The notes: generated from the letters alone by a model not told the origin. DNA of 64,000 nt from Porticoccaceae bacterium (GCA_023228865.1 JALOAH010000004.1:20678-84677); one strand, 5' to 3'; positions 38,212 to 48,885 are shown, numbered from the stretch's first letter. A program made the numbers and translations.

Positions 38212-39177
38212 ATGCTGCTGCCATTTCACAATGTCGTCAGGGACGATTTTGACGCCGTTAACGCGCTCATCATTCAACAACTGCATTCCGACGTCGGCCT
38301 TGTTGAAAATATCGGCCAGCATCTTATCGATGCCGGTGGCAAACGCTTGCGACCCCTGCTGGTTTTGCTTGCCGCCAAAGCCTGCGGCTATCGCGGGCGC
38401 GACCACATTGCCCTGGCGGCCATCATTGAATTCATTCACACCGCCACCCTCCTCCACGACGACGTTGTCGACACCTCTGATTTACGTCGCGGTCGCGCCA
38501 CGGCCAACGCCCGCTGGGGCAATGCTCCCAGCGTCCTTGTCGGCGACTTTCTTTATTCGCGCTCCTTTCAAATGATGGTCGGTTTGCAAAATATGGCGGT
38601 GATGGCCATTCTCGCCGACACCACCAACCTTATTTCAGAGGGCGAAGTTCAGCAACTTGTGAATGCGGGCAACGATAAAATCAGCGAAAGCGATTATTTC
38701 AGCGTTATCGACAGGAAAACCGCGCAGCTTTTTAAAGCTGCCGCCGAGGTGGGCGCCATCATTGCCGGTGCAGACGCGACCACAACCCAGAATCTGGCTC
38801 AGTACGGCCACCACCTGGGCATGGCCTACCAGCTGGCAGATGATGCCCTCGACTATGCCGGGACGAGCGCGGATATGGGCAAAAATATTGGCGACGATCT
38901 CGCCGAGGGAAAAGTCACCCTGCCCCTTATTCATGTGCTCAATCGAGGCACAGACGAACAAATCGCCCTGGTTCGCGCGGCCATTCGCGACGGCGGGCTC
39001 GACTATTTGAACGCCATTAAAACCGCGATAAAGGATACCGGCGCCATCGACCACACGCTGCAAACCGCCCAAAAACACAGCCAGATCGCATTCAAACTAT
39101 TGGCGGGGTTGAACGATTCCGAGGAAAAGCGGGCGCTGCAGGAACTGGCGGAATTCGCTCACCGCAGAACATTCTGA
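38212..39177 (+). CDS. ispB: Octaprenyl (polyprenyl) diphosphate synthase
   Basis: A 321-residue trans-prenyltransferase. The first aspartate-rich motif is DDVVD at 83-87 (LLHDDVVDTSDLRRG), the second is DDALD near 210 (QLADDALDYAG). It makes the long isoprenoid chain of ubiquinone; chain length cannot be read safely from the sequence. It is divergent from rplU, a conserved arrangement. The ATG has no strong Shine-Dalgarno, and the next starts are inside the conserved fold. Confidence 0.95.
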   Translation: MLLPFHNVVRDDFDAVNALIIQQLHSDVGLVENIGQHLIDAGGKRLRPLLVLLAAKACGYRGRDHIALAAIIEFIHTATLLHDDVVDTSDLRRGRATANARWGNAPSVLVGDFLYSRSFQMMVGLQNMAVMAILADTTNLISEGEVQQLVNAGNDKISESDYFSVIDRKTAQLFKAAAEVGAIIAGADATTTQNLAQYGHHLGMAYQLADDALDYAGTSADMGKNIGDDLAEGKVTLPLIHVLNRGTDEQIALVRAAIRDGGLDYLNAIKTAIKDTGAIDHTLQTAQKHSQIAFKLLAGLNDSEEKRALQELAEFAHRRTF

Positions 39178-39320
39178 GGCTATGCACGTATCAGACAACA
39201 ATATATGATGAAAACATACGTAGGGTTATAGTTATTTGATTTATCAATAACAAGAATCAGCGACAAGAATACAAGCGTAACCAGTTGAATTAGTTTGATT
39301 TTATAGTCGGTATGCAAATT

Positions 39321-39359
39321 CCTGCACAAGATGCCTGTCCAACAGGCATCTTGTGCAGG
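39321..39359. promoter_or_regulatory. Perfect 18-bp inverted repeat upstream of pntAA
   Basis: An 18-base arm beginning CCTGCACAAG and its exact complement are separated only by CCA. The element ends 46 bases before the pntAA start. No T run follows, so it is not a standard terminator; an RNA hairpin or protein-binding palindrome is more likely. The flanking gap from 39178 is AT-rich and otherwise empty. Confidence 0.75.
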
Positions 39360-39405
39360 TAAAGTATGCCTCCCTGAAAACAACCATCTCGTGATGGAGA
39401 AGATT

Positions 39406-40626
39406 GTGAAGATAGGAATACCCAAAGAAAAAAAGCACGGTGAAAACCGCGTCGCCATAACACCAGCTAACGCAGAGTTACTGATCAAAAAAGGCAGCGA
39501 AATCCTGATCGAATCTGGCGCAGGCGCAGCGGCTGGCTACGTTGACAGTGCCTATGAACAAGTCGGAGTTCGCGTCACCAAGAGCAGAGAGGAAATCTTT
39601 GCCAGCGCCGATATCATCCTTCAGGTGCAGTCTTTTGGCGCCAACCAGGAAAGCAGTGGCGCCGACCTCGAACTCCTTCGCGAAGGCCAACTGATTGCCG
39701 GCATGATGGATCCCCTCGCGTCGGCAGAAGTCGCCCGAACCCTTGCGGAAAAGAAAGTCACCGCCATCGCCATGGAACTGGTGCCCCGTATCAGCCGCGC
39801 CCAATCAATGGATGTGCTATCGTCAATGGCCACCCTCGCTGGCTATAAAGCCGTATTGATGGGTGCCTCCGCATCACCGCGCATTATGCCCATGCTGATG
39901 ACCGCAGCTGGAACCCTGCAACCCATGAGAGCCTTTATCATGGGTGCTGGCGTCGCAGGCCTGCAGGCCTGCGCAACTGCAAAAAGACTCGGCGCAGTGG
40001 TTGAAGCCTACGACGTGCGTCCCGCTGCTCGCGAGCAAATTCTCTCTGTGGGCGCCAAACCCATCGAGCTGGAAATCGAAGCGGAAGGCACTGAAGACAA
40101 AGGCGGCTACGCCAAGGCTCAGGGCGAAGACTTTCTGCGCCGCCAGCGCGAGCTCATGACGGAAGTGATCGCCCAGCAGGATCTGGTGATTACCACAGCC
40201 GCCGTTCCCGGTGCCAAATCGCCCATTCTGGTCACCGCCGACATGGTTAACGCCATGAAACCTGGCTCGGTCATTGTCGACCTTGCCGCGGAGCGCGGCG
40301 GCAATTGCGAACTCACCAAACTGGGTGAAGTGGTTGTTGTTAACGGCGTCACCATTCTCGGCCCCGAAAACCTTGCCTCGACCATCCCCCTGCACGCCAG
40401 CCAGATGTATGGCAAGAATATGGAAGTTCTCCTTGGCCACCTCCTCGATGAAGACGGCAATCTGAGTCTGAATTTTGACGACGAAATCATCTTCGAAACA
40501 GTGATTGCCCATAACGGTGATATTCCCCACGGCCGCATGAGGAGCATGCTTGGGCTACCTGAAATCAAGAAAAACGATACTGAAACCAATCAATCTGCTG
40601 AACCCCAACAAGGAGGGAACGCCTGA
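39406..40626 (+). CDS. pntAA: NAD(P) transhydrogenase subunit alpha part 1
   Basis: A 406-residue NAD(H)-binding domain (dI) of proton-translocating transhydrogenase. It begins KIGIPKEKKHGENRVAITP, and the nucleotide-binding segment is IMGAGVAGLQACATAKRLGA. The start is GTG at 39406, because GGAG lies six bases upstream and the residues fit the family N-terminus; the upstream ATG at 39394 lacks a ribosome site. The C-terminal membrane part is a separate gene, so this is the three-subunit form. Confidence 0.93.
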   Translation: MKIGIPKEKKHGENRVAITPANAELLIKKGSEILIESGAGAAAGYVDSAYEQVGVRVTKSREEIFASADIILQVQSFGANQESSGADLELLREGQLIAGMMDPLASAEVARTLAEKKVTAIAMELVPRISRAQSMDVLSSMATLAGYKAVLMGASASPRIMPMLMTAAGTLQPMRAFIMGAGVAGLQACATAKRLGAVVEAYDVRPAAREQILSVGAKPIELEIEAEGTEDKGGYAKAQGEDFLRRQRELMTEVIAQQDLVITTAAVPGAKSPILVTADMVNAMKPGSVIVDLAAERGGNCELTKLGEVVVVNGVTILGPENLASTIPLHASQMYGKNMEVLLGHLLDEDGNLSLNFDDEIIFETVIAHNGDIPHGRMRSMLGLPEIKKNDTETNQSAEPQQGGNA

Positions 40627-40916
40627 TGGATATGAACACACTGGTCATGTTACTGGCGCTTTTTGTGCTGTCTCTTTTTCTCGGCGTTGAACTGATCACC
40701 AAGGTTCCGCCAACCCTGCACACACCACTGATGTCGGGCACCAACGCCATCTCCGGGATCACCCTGGTTGGCGCCCTGCTGGCTGCAGGTTCCGACTCGT
40801 CCGCAACTGCCACCAACAATATTTTGGGTTTTGTGGCGGTAGTGCTTGCAACCCTCAACGTTGTCGGCGGCTACCTGGTGACAAACCGCATGCTCGCCAT
40901 GTTCAAGAGGAAGTAA
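40626..40916 (+). CDS. pntAB: NAD(P) transhydrogenase subunit alpha part 2
   Basis: A 96-residue membrane protein with three or four hydrophobic helices, containing LTHTPLMSGTNAISGI-like sequence (TLHTPLMSGTNAISGITLVG). It is the membrane half of the alpha subunit. Its ATG overlaps the pntAA stop (TGATG), and AGGAGG lies nine bases upstream. Confidence 0.93.
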   Translation: MDMNTLVMLLALFVLSLFLGVELITKVPPTLHTPLMSGTNAISGITLVGALLAAGSDSSATATNNILGFVAVVLATLNVVGGYLVTNRMLAMFKRK

Positions 40917-40919
40917 GCG

Positions 40920-42350
40920 ATGAATCTCACTGTTGTTAACCTGATTTATTTGGCGGCGGCTGTCCTCTTTATTCTCGGCATCAAAGGCCTGGGAAAGCCA
41001 AAGACCGCCGTGCGCGGCAACCTCATGTCTGCCACAGGCATGCTATTGGCTGTGGTTGTCACTCTTTTTGATCGCAACATTGTCAGCTATGAATACATTA
41101 TTGGCGGTGTAATCATTGGCGCCGCCATCGGCGCCCTGATGGCGCTCAAGGTAAAAATGACATCCATGCCGCAGATGGTCGCCATGCTTAACGGCTTTGG
41201 CGGCGGCTCATCCCTGGCCATCGCCCTGGCGGAATATTATGCAAAAACCCACAGCTCTGCCGCCGGCGCGGTGGAAATACTTGGTGCCAACCCTTTTGGC
41301 GCCGGGGCTTTGGGCATTATTGCCATTGTTGCCATCAGCCTGACAATTGTCATCGGCGCGGTAACCCTGACCGGCAGTTTTGTTGCCTTTGCCAAACTTC
41401 AGGAATTAATGAAAAAGGATTACGGCCTGCCCGGCGGCCCCATTGGCAATGGTATTTTGCTGCTGGTGTCCCTCGCGGCCATTGTCGCCCTCTGCCTGGA
41501 ACCCGGCAACGCCACCCTCATCATTGTTATCGTCGTGGCGGCTCTGCTTCTTGGCCTGTTTTTGGTACTGCCCATCGGTGGCGCCGACATGCCCGTGGTC
41601 ATAGCTCTGCTCAACTCCTACTCGGGTATTGCCGGAGCTTTTGCCGGATTTATTCTCGGCAATACGGTGCTGATCGTTGCCGGATCCTTGGTGGGCACCT
41701 CGGGCTTGATTCTCACCAAGATCATGTGCGTTGCCATGAACCGCTCCCTGACCAATGTGCTGTTCGGCAAAATGGCCGCTGGCGGCACAGTTGTCAGCGC
41801 CGACGAAGTCTACGGCGGCAAGGTCAAGAGTGCCCAGCCTGATGAAGTTGCGATGATGCTGGAGACCGCCAAGCGCGTGGTGATTGTGCCCGGCTTCGGC
41901 ATGGCCATGGCTCAGGCTCAACACGCCGTGCGCGACCTCATGGATGTCCTCGAATCCCGCGGTTGCGAGGTGGAGTTTGCCATTCACCCGGTTGCCGGAC
42001 GCATGCCCGGCCATATGAACGTTCTGCTCGCAGAAGCGGAAGTTTCCTATGACAAGCTGATTGAAATGGAACGCATCAACCCGACCTTTGAAGATACCGA
42101 TATCGCCATCGTTATCGGCGCCAATGACGTCACCAACCCCATGGCGCGGGAAGATAAGGGCAGCCCTATTTACGGCATGCCCATCCTCAATGTCGACAAG
42201 GCGAAAACCGTTATTGTCGTCAAACGCAGCCTGTCGCCGGGCTTTGCCGGCCTGCCCAACCCCCTGTTCGCCATGGATCACACCTACATGGTCTATGGTG
42301 ATGGCAAGAAAGCCATTATCGATATGACTGCTGCGTTGGATACTCTGTAA
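40920..42350 (+). CDS. pntB: NAD(P) transhydrogenase subunit beta
   Basis: A 476-residue subunit. About nine membrane helices fill the N-terminal 280 residues; the C-terminal NADP(H)-binding domain (dIII) carries VIVPGFGMAMAQAQHAV and GANDVTNPMAREDKGSP. The enzyme uses the proton gradient to make NADPH from NADH. It starts three bases after pntAB and ends 40 bases before a terminator. Confidence 0.97.
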   Translation: MNLTVVNLIYLAAAVLFILGIKGLGKPKTAVRGNLMSATGMLLAVVVTLFDRNIVSYEYIIGGVIIGAAIGALMALKVKMTSMPQMVAMLNGFGGGSSLAIALAEYYAKTHSSAAGAVEILGANPFGAGALGIIAIVAISLTIVIGAVTLTGSFVAFAKLQELMKKDYGLPGGPIGNGILLLVSLAAIVALCLEPGNATLIIVIVVAALLLGLFLVLPIGGADMPVVIALLNSYSGIAGAFAGFILGNTVLIVAGSLVGTSGLILTKIMCVAMNRSLTNVLFGKMAAGGTVVSADEVYGGKVKSAQPDEVAMMLETAKRVVIVPGFGMAMAQAQHAVRDLMDVLESRGCEVEFAIHPVAGRMPGHMNVLLAEAEVSYDKLIEMERINPTFEDTDIAIVIGANDVTNPMAREDKGSPIYGMPILNVDKAKTVIVVKRSLSPGFAGLPNPLFAMDHTYMVYGDGKKAIIDMTAALDTL

Positions 42351-42390
42351 CCGGGTTTCCTCCGCCTAAATGCCGGCCATACATTGAGCC

Positions 42391-42427
42391 ATTAAAAAGC
42401 CCCGCCAAATTGGCGGGGCTTTTTAAT
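42391..42427. terminator. Bidirectional terminator between pntB and the phosphomannomutase gene
   Basis: The stem AAAAAGCCCCGCCA/TGGCGGGGCTTTTT has A and T runs on both sides and lies between convergent genes, so it can stop transcripts in both directions. Confidence 0.92.
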
Positions 42428-42457
42428 GGCCATTTTCAAACGCAAAAACAGATCCAA

Positions 42458-43825
42458 TCAGCTTCTGATCAGCGCCAGCAACTCGGCGGTTTTGGCCTCC
42501 ATCAAGGCAATATCACCGCGACTTTCAACATTGAGACGCACCACAGGTTCGGTGTTCGACATGCGCACATTAAAGCGCCACCGGGGAAACGACATGCTCA
42601 AACCATCCGTGCGATCTATTTTCGCCCCGCCATCGCCAAAATGGGTTTCAATACGGGCAAGCACTTTTTCAGTGTCGACAACCTCGGAATTAATTTCCCC
42701 CGAGCACGGATAAGCGCGAATACGCTCCTCCACCCAGCGGGACAGGGATTTTCCGGAGGCGGAAACCAACTCTGCCACCAGCAGCCAGGGAATCATGCCG
42801 CTGTCGCAATAGGCAAAGTCGCGAAAATAATGGTGGGCGCTCATCTCACCACCGTAAACTGCGTCTTCCGTGCGCATAATTTGCTTGATAAACGAATGCC
42901 CAGTGCGGCTTTGTACCGCCCTGCCGCCATGATCCGCCACCATGGCGATGGTGTTCCAGGTCAGGCGGGGATCGTGGACAATGGCGCTGCCGGGCAGTTT
43001 GCGCAGGAACGCCTCCGCCAGCAGACCCACCAGATAATAGCCTTCGATAAATTCACCGTTTTCATCAAAGAAAAAACAGCGATCGAAATCCCCGTCCCAG
43101 GCAATTCCCATGTCGGCCTTGTGGGCTTTAACCGCCTCGGCGGTGGCTGCACGGTTTTCTGGCAGCAGCGGATTGGGAATACCATTGGGAAAATGGCCGT
43201 CTGGCTGGTGATGAATCTTGACAAACTCGAAAGGCAGATGGGCTTCAAGCAGATCCACCACGGCTCCGGCGCCGCCATTACCTGCATTCACCACCAGCTT
43301 CAAGGGCTTGAGGGCGGCGCGATCCACATAGGCCAGCAAATGATCGATGTAGGCGAGCTTGTCGGTATTCAAGTGAAAGCTGCCTCGCTGCTTAGGGCTG
43401 ACAAAATCGCCGCGCTCCGCAATGGCCTTGATCTCCGGCAAACCATCATCACCGCTGATCGGACGAGCCCCTTCGCGAACGAATTTTATGCCGTTATAGT
43501 CCATGGGGTTGTGGCTTGCTGTCACCACCAGGCCGCCATCGTAACCGCCGTTAAAGGTGGCGAAGTAGATCTCTTCCGTGCCACATTGGCCGATATGGGT
43601 GACATCGCAACCGGCATCGAGAATTCCCTGGGTCACGGCTTCACAAAAAGAGGGGCTGGTCAGGCGAATATCATGGCCAACCACAATATGCTTTGCCTCC
43701 AGAACCTGGGCAAAGGCCCTGCCAATGCGATAGGCAATATCTTCGTTGAGTTGGTCGGGAACACGACCGCGAATGTCATAGGCCTTGAAACAGGTCAAAT
43801 TGAGTATGTCGTTACCTCGACTCAC
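42458..43825 (-). CDS. manB: Phosphomannomutase (ManB/CpsG type)
   Basis: A 455-residue alpha-D-phosphohexomutase. The catalytic phosphoserine is Ser104 in [11 protein letters not shown], the metal loop is DGDFDRC, and the phosphate-binding loop is RMSNTEP. Sequence such as [20 protein letters not shown] and [10 protein letters not shown] is closest to CpsG/ManB, giving mannose 1-phosphate for GDP-mannose. The start is GTG at 43825 with AAGGA upstream, overlapping the galU stop by four bases. Dual glucose/mannose activity, as in AlgC, is possible. Confidence 0.9.
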   Translation of the reverse strand: MSRGNDILNLTCFKAYDIRGRVPDQLNEDIAYRIGRAFAQVLEAKHIVVGHDIRLTSPSFCEAVTQGILDAGCDVTHIGQCGTEEIYFATFNGGYDGGLVVTASHNPMDYNGIKFVREGARPISGDDGLPEIKAIAERGDFVSPKQRGSFHLNTDKLAYIDHLLAYVDRAALKPLKLVVNAGNGGAGAVVDLLEAHLPFEFVKIHHQPDGHFPNGIPNPLLPENRAATAEAVKAHKADMGIAWDGDFDRCFFFDENGEFIEGYYLVGLLAEAFLRKLPGSAIVHDPRLTWNTIAMVADHGGRAVQSRTGHSFIKQIMRTEDAVYGGEMSAHHYFRDFAYCDSGMIPWLLVAELVSASGKSLSRWVEERIRAYPCSGEINSEVVDTEKVLARIETHFGDGGAKIDRTDGLSMSFPRWRFNVRMSNTEPVVRLNVESRGDIALMEAKTAELLALIRS

Positions 43826-44661
43826 GGATTTTCCTTTTTGTAGATATTTTCATAAACATAGTTAGTGGCCTCAACATAACCATCGACACTGCCGCAGTCA
43901 AAACGTTTGCCCTTGAACTTATAGGCCAGCACTCGCCCTTTTTTTGCCAGTGTGCAAAGGGCATCCGTTATTTGAATTTCCCCGTTTTTACCGGGCGGTG
44001 TATGGCGAAGCACTTCAAAAATGTCTGGCGTCAGCACATAGCGGCCAATAATGGCGAGATTGCTGGGGGCGTCTTCCGGTTTTGGTTTTTCCACCATACC
44101 TGAAACCGTGTACAGCCCCTCCTCCAGCTCTTCGGCGTCAATAACGCCAAATTTGTGGACTTCGCTGTCAGGCACTTCCGTAATGGCGACAACCGACTTG
44201 CCGAAACGGCGATAAATTTTCACCAGCTGCTCCAGCACCGACGCCTCGCCCTCGTCAACAAGACAGAGGTCATCAGCAAGAACAACGCCAAATGGCTCAA
44301 ATCCCACCAGCAGCTCACCGATCAAAATGGCGTGGCCAAGCCCTTTCATCTCCGGCTGCCTGGTGGTTGCAAAGGTGGCTTTTTGAATAACCTCGCGAAT
44401 GCAGGATAAATGCTTTTCCTTTGAGGTTCCGGCGATCTGGTGCTCGAGCTCGTAGCTGACATCAAAGTGATCGATAATCGCCCGCTTGCCGCGCCCGGTA
44501 ATAAAACCGATCTGATCCAATCCTGCAGAAATCGCCTCCTCTACCCCATACTGAACCAGGGGTTTATTGACCACAGGCAACATTTCTTTGGGCATGGCCT
44601 TGGTCGCCGGCAAAAATCTTGTGCCATAACCAGCGACCGGAAAAAGACATTTTTTAATCAT
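43822..44661 (-). CDS. galU: UTP-glucose-1-phosphate uridylyltransferase
   Basis: A 279-residue nucleotidyltransferase beginning [20 protein letters not shown], with [18 protein letters not shown] and a C-terminal [16 protein letters not shown]. It makes UDP-glucose for envelope polysaccharides. The ATG at 44661 has AAGG six bases upstream. It is coupled to the phosphomannomutase gene, forming a two-gene sugar-nucleotide operon. Confidence 0.95.
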   Translation of the reverse strand: MIKKCLFPVAGYGTRFLPATKAMPKEMLPVVNKPLVQYGVEEAISAGLDQIGFITGRGKRAIIDHFDVSYELEHQIAGTSKEKHLSCIREVIQKATFATTRQPEMKGLGHAILIGELLVGFEPFGVVLADDLCLVDEGEASVLEQLVKIYRRFGKSVVAITEVPDSEVHKFGVIDAEELEEGLYTVSGMVEKPKPEDAPSNLAIIGRYVLTPDIFEVLRHTPPGKNGEIQITDALCTLAKKGRVLAYKFKGKRFDCGSVDGYVEATNYVYENIYKKENP

Positions 44662-44818
44662 AGACACCCTTATCTTTAGAATTCAGCTTTTAAAGCAGCG
44701 CAAATCATATACCATTTTGCTATAACCGTATTGCACAGCCGTTACAACAGGAACACGGAGCCATAAGCGCTTTCTCTTTAATCTACAACATCTTAACCCG
44801 CCTCAACGGCTATTTTAC

Positions 44819-44846
44819 TGGACAATACACTGGTTTTCGCTAGAAT
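44819..44846 (+). promoter_or_regulatory. Sigma-70 promoter of fabA
   Basis: TGGACA (44819-44824), a 16-base spacer and TAGAAT (44841-44846) lie 58 bases before the fabA ATG. Confidence 0.6.
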
Positions 44847-44903
44847 GTTGCGTCATTTTGTTTTCCCCGCAAATCAAGGGGATCAACCATAGGAACCCCC
44901 TGA

Positions 44904-45428
44904 ATGGAGAACACACCCCGCCAATCCAGCTTCTGCAAAGAAGAGATCCTCGCTTCAAGCAAAGGCGAACTTTTTGGCCCTGAACGCGCCAGACTGCCGG
45001 CGCCGAATATGTTGATGCTGGACAGAATCACCCTCATTGAAGACGGGGGCGGCAAGTATGGCAAAGGTCAGATTATTGCGGAACTCGACATCACGCCAGA
45101 CCTCTGGTTTTTTGACTGCCACTTCCCCACCGACCCGGTAATGCCCGGCTGTCTGGGTCTGGATGCCCTGTGGCAATTGACTGGGTTTTTCCTCGCCTGG
45201 CGCGGCAATAAGGGTCGCGGTCGCGCCCTGGGCGCAGGGGAAGTGAAGTTTTTTGGCCAGGTTCTGCCCCAGGCCAAGAAAGTTACCTACAAGCTCGACA
45301 TTTCGCGGATTATCGAGAGAAAACTGGTGATGGCCATTTCCGATGGCGCTGTTGAAGTCGATGGCCGCGAAATATACAGCGCCAAAGATCTTCGCGTTGG
45401 CCTGTTTACATCCACTGACAATTTCTGA
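44904..45428 (+). CDS. fabA: 3-hydroxydecanoyl-ACP dehydratase/isomerase
   Basis: A 174-residue hotdog-fold enzyme with active-site His73 ([12 protein letters not shown]) and Asp87 (LGLDALWQ). It dehydrates beta-hydroxydecanoyl-ACP and isomerises trans-2 to cis-3-decenoyl-ACP, the branch point for unsaturated fatty acids. It is followed by fabB, so both enzymes of the anaerobic unsaturated pathway are cotranscribed. Confidence 0.98.
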   Translation: MENTPRQSSFCKEEILASSKGELFGPERARLPAPNMLMLDRITLIEDGGGKYGKGQIIAELDITPDLWFFDCHFPTDPVMPGCLGLDALWQLTGFFLAWRGNKGRGRALGAGEVKFFGQVLPQAKKVTYKLDISRIIERKLVMAISDGAVEVDGREIYSAKDLRVGLFTSTDNF

Positions 45429-45485
45429 TCGCTTCCACTACACTAGTGAGCAAGCCCTCAATGCTGAATACTTAAGGAGTCATCC

Positions 45486-46703
45486 ATGAGACGTGCTGTG
45501 ATAACAGGTATGGGTATTGTGTCCTGTATCGGCAATAACAAAGACAAAGTAACCGAAGCACTCAAAGCAGGTCGCTCCGGCATCCGTTTTAAAGAAGAAT
45601 ACAAAGAGATGGGATTGCGCAGCAATGTCGCCGGCCAGATCGACATCGACCTTGCCGAACATATCGACAGAAAACACCTGCGCTTTATGGGTAATGCCGC
45701 CGCCTATGGCTATATCGCCATGGAGCAGGCCATTCAGGATTCCGGCCTAACTGAAGAAATGGTCTCCAATCCCCGCACCGGCATCATCATGGGTTCGGGC
45801 GGCGTCTCTGGGGAAAAATTTGTCGAAACCATCGATGTGGTTCGGGAGCGCGGCGTCAAGCGGGCAGGCCCCTACAGGGTGACCCAGATTATGGCCAGCA
45901 CTGTCTCCGCCTGCCTGGCCACGCCTTTTAAAATCAAGGGGTTGAACATTTCCATTGCCTCGGCCTGCGCCACCAGCGCCCACTGTATTGGCGCCGCTGT
46001 TGAGCAAATTCAGCTGGGCAAACAGGATATCCTCTTTGCCGGCGGCTCCGAAGAAGAGCACTGGTCCATGGCCTGCATGTTTGACGCCATGGGCGCCCTC
46101 TCCTCCAAATACAATGACACACCGGAAATGGCCTCGCGCACCTACGATGCCGACCGCGACGGTTTTGTCATGTCCTGCGGTGCGGGCTGTCTGGTGGTGG
46201 AGGAGCTGGAACACGCCCTGGCAAGGGGCGCCACCATCTACGCCGAAATTGTCGGTTATGGCGCCACTTCCGATGGCTACGACATGGTTGCCCCGTCGGG
46301 AGAAGGCGCAATTCGCTGCATGAAGCAAGCCTTGTCTACAGTTAACGGCTCCATTGACTATATCAATACCCACGGCACCAGCACACCTGTGGGCGATGTT
46401 CAGGAACTCAAGGGCATCCGCGCCGTGTTTGGCGACAAGTGCCCACCGATTGCTTCAACCAAATCCCTCACTGGCCATTCACTGGGGGCTGCCGGCGTAC
46501 ACGAAGCCATTTTCAGCCTCCTGATGTTGAACAACAATTTTATTGCTCCCTCCATCAACATTTTTAATCTCGATGAGCAGGTTGGCAATCTGCCTGTTGT
46601 CACCGAACTCAGGGAAAATGTCCAGCTGGATCGCGTCCTGTCCAACAGCTTTGGCTTTGGCGGCACCAATGCAACCCTGGTGATGGAACGTTTCAAAGGC
46701 TAG
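45486..46703 (+). CDS. fabB: Beta-ketoacyl-ACP synthase I
   Basis: A 405-residue condensing enzyme with the triad Cys161 ([11 protein letters not shown]), His296 ([11 protein letters not shown]) and His331 ([11 protein letters not shown]). It elongates cis-3-decenoyl-ACP in unsaturated fatty acid synthesis. AAGGAG lies six bases before the ATG, 57 bases after fabA. Confidence 0.98.
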   Translation: MRRAVITGMGIVSCIGNNKDKVTEALKAGRSGIRFKEEYKEMGLRSNVAGQIDIDLAEHIDRKHLRFMGNAAAYGYIAMEQAIQDSGLTEEMVSNPRTGIIMGSGGVSGEKFVETIDVVRERGVKRAGPYRVTQIMASTVSACLATPFKIKGLNISIASACATSAHCIGAAVEQIQLGKQDILFAGGSEEEHWSMACMFDAMGALSSKYNDTPEMASRTYDADRDGFVMSCGAGCLVVEELEHALARGATIYAEIVGYGATSDGYDMVAPSGEGAIRCMKQALSTVNGSIDYINTHGTSTPVGDVQELKGIRAVFGDKCPPIASTKSLTGHSLGAAGVHEAIFSLLMLNNNFIAPSINIFNLDEQVGNLPVVTELRENVQLDRVLSNSFGFGGTNATLVMERFKG

Positions 46704-46787
46704 GTGTCCCTCCATAGTCGACGCTGCGGGGCAGACAATGCCCCGCAGCGAAAACCCGCTGCTCTCCTTCCTTTTTAAACGCCCCAA

Positions 46788-46817
46788 TAAAAAAGCTCCG
46801 CATCTGCGGAGCTTTTG
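46788..46817. terminator. Bidirectional terminator between fabB and ssb
   Basis: The stem AAAAGCTCCGCA/TGCGGAGCTTTT lies between the convergent fabB and ssb genes, with A and T runs on both sides. Confidence 0.9.
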
Positions 46818-46845
46818 CTTTGATCGCCAAATTTTCCGGTACAAA

Positions 46846-47337
46846 TTAGAACGGAATATCGTCATCAAAATCGGCAAATCCACCGCCGCTGCTTTCCTGG
46901 GCTGGCGCCTGGGACGATGATTTTGATGGCGCCCCTGACGGCTGGGGAGCAGAATTCTGGCTCCAGCTGTCGGCGGGCGGGGAATAATCACCACCGCCGG
47001 GTCTGCCGTCGAGCATCTGCATATCACTGGCGACGATCTCGGTGGTATAGCGGTCAGAACCGTCCTGTCCCTGCCATTTGCGGGTGCGCAACGAACCTTC
47101 GATATAAACTTTTGAGCCTTTTTTCAGATATTGGCCGGCAATTTCACCGAGCTTATTGAAAAATACGACCCTATGCCATTCCGTGCGCTCCTGCTGTTGG
47201 CCGGTCTGCTTGTCCTTCCAGGTGTCGGAGGTGGCGATGCTGGCATTGGTAACCGCGTTGCCATTGGGCATATAGCGGGTTTCGGGATCCTGTCCCAGAT
47301 TGCCGACCAAAATAACCTTATTGATACCCCGTGCCAT
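46846..47337 (-). CDS. ssb: Single-stranded DNA-binding protein
   Basis: A 163-residue protein. The OB fold covers about 1-110 ([21 protein letters not shown]), followed by a Gly/Gln/Ser/Pro-rich linker and the acidic tip DFDDDIPF that recruits repair and replication partners. GGAG lies six bases before the ATG. It follows the MFS gene, as in Pseudomonas. Confidence 0.98.
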   Translation of the reverse strand: MARGINKVILVGNLGQDPETRYMPNGNAVTNASIATSDTWKDKQTGQQQERTEWHRVVFFNKLGEIAGQYLKKGSKVYIEGSLRTRKWQGQDGSDRYTTEIVASDMQMLDGRPGGGDYSPPADSWSQNSAPQPSGAPSKSSSQAPAQESSGGGFADFDDDIPF

Positions 47338-47415
47338 GAAAATCTCCGTTGCGTTTTATTTAACGGTGTGCAGTTTAACCTGTTTGCAAGACCGCTGTCA
47401 TCGTTGTTGCCGGTG

Positions 47416-48774
47416 TCACCTGCTGTTGAGCAGCGCCTCAAATTTGCGGTGGTCAAAGGCGTCCCTGTCTATCTTCAAATACATCAGTTCGCGATCGACA
47501 ATGCAGGTGACCTCTTCGACGCCGCTGAGCAATTCCTTGATGGTGGCGCCGTCGAGGGGAAAATGGGGATGATCGGAGAGATCCACCACCAATGTGCTCC
47601 AGTGCCTGGGCGTGGCCATGGTTGCAGCCACCGCGATCCAGATTAATGCCGCCGCGCCAGAAAGCAGGAAAACCCAGTCGTAGCCATAATTGTGGGCAAT
47701 AAATCCGCCGACGACACCACCGGCAAACGCCCCCAGAAATTGGCTGCTGGAGTAAATCCCCATGGCGGTGCCACGGCTGCCGCTGGGGGTAATTTTGCTC
47801 ACCAGGGATGGCAGGGAGGCTTCCAACAGATTGAAGGCCACAAAGAAGACAAACATGCCCCAGACAAAGAGCGGAAAGCTTGTGTCTGCGGCAAACAGAA
47901 AGAGCTCCGCCACTGCCAGCAAGCTGATGGCAATCACAAAAACCTGTTTCAGTTTGCGCTTGCGTTCGCCAAGGATAATCAGCGGCAACATGGCGACAAA
48001 ACCTAGCCCCATGGTCAGCAGATAAAGCCACCAGTGTTGCGCCAGGGGTAATTGCAAGCGCTCCTGGAGCAGGAAAGGAATCGCCACCCAGCTGGCCATC
48101 TGCACCAGATGAAGAACAAAAACACCGAAATCCAGGCGCAGCAATTCGCTATTTTTAAGGGTGGTCTTAAACAATCCCGGCAGTGTTAAAGCCTCACTGA
48201 GAGCGACGGGGCTCATTCGTTGCGGCGTGGGAATCCAAAAGATCACCAGGGCAATGCCAACCACCGCCAGTGCTGCAGTCAACCAAAAGATCATCGCCAG
48301 GCCGCCATGGGCGGCGACAACGGGCCCCATCACCATCGACAGGGCAAAAGCAAGGCCGATACTGCCACCCACGGCGGCCATGGCCTTGGTGCGGTTTTCT
48401 TCGGTGGTCAGATCGGCAAGCAGCGCCATAATGGTACTGGCAATGGCTCCGGCGCCCTGTAGTGCCCTGCCGATAATCAACCCGTAGATGGAGTCCGCGG
48501 TGGCCGCCACCAGGCTGCCGACAAAAAATACCGCCATCCCCCCCAGAATGACAGCTTTGCGACCAATTTTGTCCGACAGCATTCCCAGGGGGATCTGCAA
48601 CAGCCCCTGGCTGAGACCGTAGATTCCCAGTGCCACACCCAGCAAAAGCGTCGTGCTGCTGGTGTAATCGGCACCGTAGAGGGTCAGCACCGGAAGCACC
48701 ATAAAAAGTCCGAGCATGCGCGTGGCGTAGAGGGCGACAAGCCCGAGCAGGCTGCGGGTTTCCAATTTATTCAT
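47416..48774 (-). CDS. YajR-like MFS transporter with C-terminal soluble domain
   Basis: A 452-residue major facilitator with 12 predicted membrane helices. The loop motif GMLSDKIGRKAVILGG lies between helices 2 and 3. The last 65 residues or so form a soluble ferredoxin-like domain (VEEVTCIVDRELMYLKIDRDAF), the layout of E. coli YajR and its YAM domain. The substrate is unknown. The ATG at 48774 gives a normal N-terminus; a GTG at 48807 would overlap the promoter. The position next to ssb, with uvrA beyond, is conserved in Pseudomonas. Confidence 0.9.
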   Translation of the reverse strand: MNKLETRSLLGLVALYATRMLGLFMVLPVLTLYGADYTSSTTLLLGVALGIYGLSQGLLQIPLGMLSDKIGRKAVILGGMAVFFVGSLVAATADSIYGLIIGRALQGAGAIASTIMALLADLTTEENRTKAMAAVGGSIGLAFALSMVMGPVVAAHGGLAMIFWLTAALAVVGIALVIFWIPTPQRMSPVALSEALTLPGLFKTTLKNSELLRLDFGVFVLHLVQMASWVAIPFLLQERLQLPLAQHWWLYLLTMGLGFVAMLPLIILGERKRKLKQVFVIAISLLAVAELFLFAADTSFPLFVWGMFVFFVAFNLLEASLPSLVSKITPSGSRGTAMGIYSSSQFLGAFAGGVVGGFIAHNYGYDWVFLLSGAAALIWIAVAATMATPRHWSTLVVDLSDHPHFPLDGATIKELLSGVEEVTCIVDRELMYLKIDRDAFDHRKFEALLNSR

Positions 48775-48807
48775 CGAGGGAGCAAGAGGTGTTTTGAATA
48801 GGGGCAC

Positions 48808-48836
48808 ATTATAATGATTAGGGCGCCGTTAGGCCA
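48808..48836 (-). promoter_or_regulatory. Possible promoter of the MFS gene
   Basis: A perfect -10 TATAAT (48808-48813, minus strand) lies 34 bases before the ATG. The -35 position 17 bases upstream reads TGGCCT, which is weak. Confidence 0.45.
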
Positions 48837-48885
48837 TTCACAGAACCATTTGCAGAACATATAGTGTGCAAATAGTGTGCAAATC

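Noticed and set aside
42410..43843. 477-codon plus-strand open frame over the phosphomannomutase gene
   Set aside because: Antisense to a gene with all catalytic motifs intact, and it begins within the terminator.
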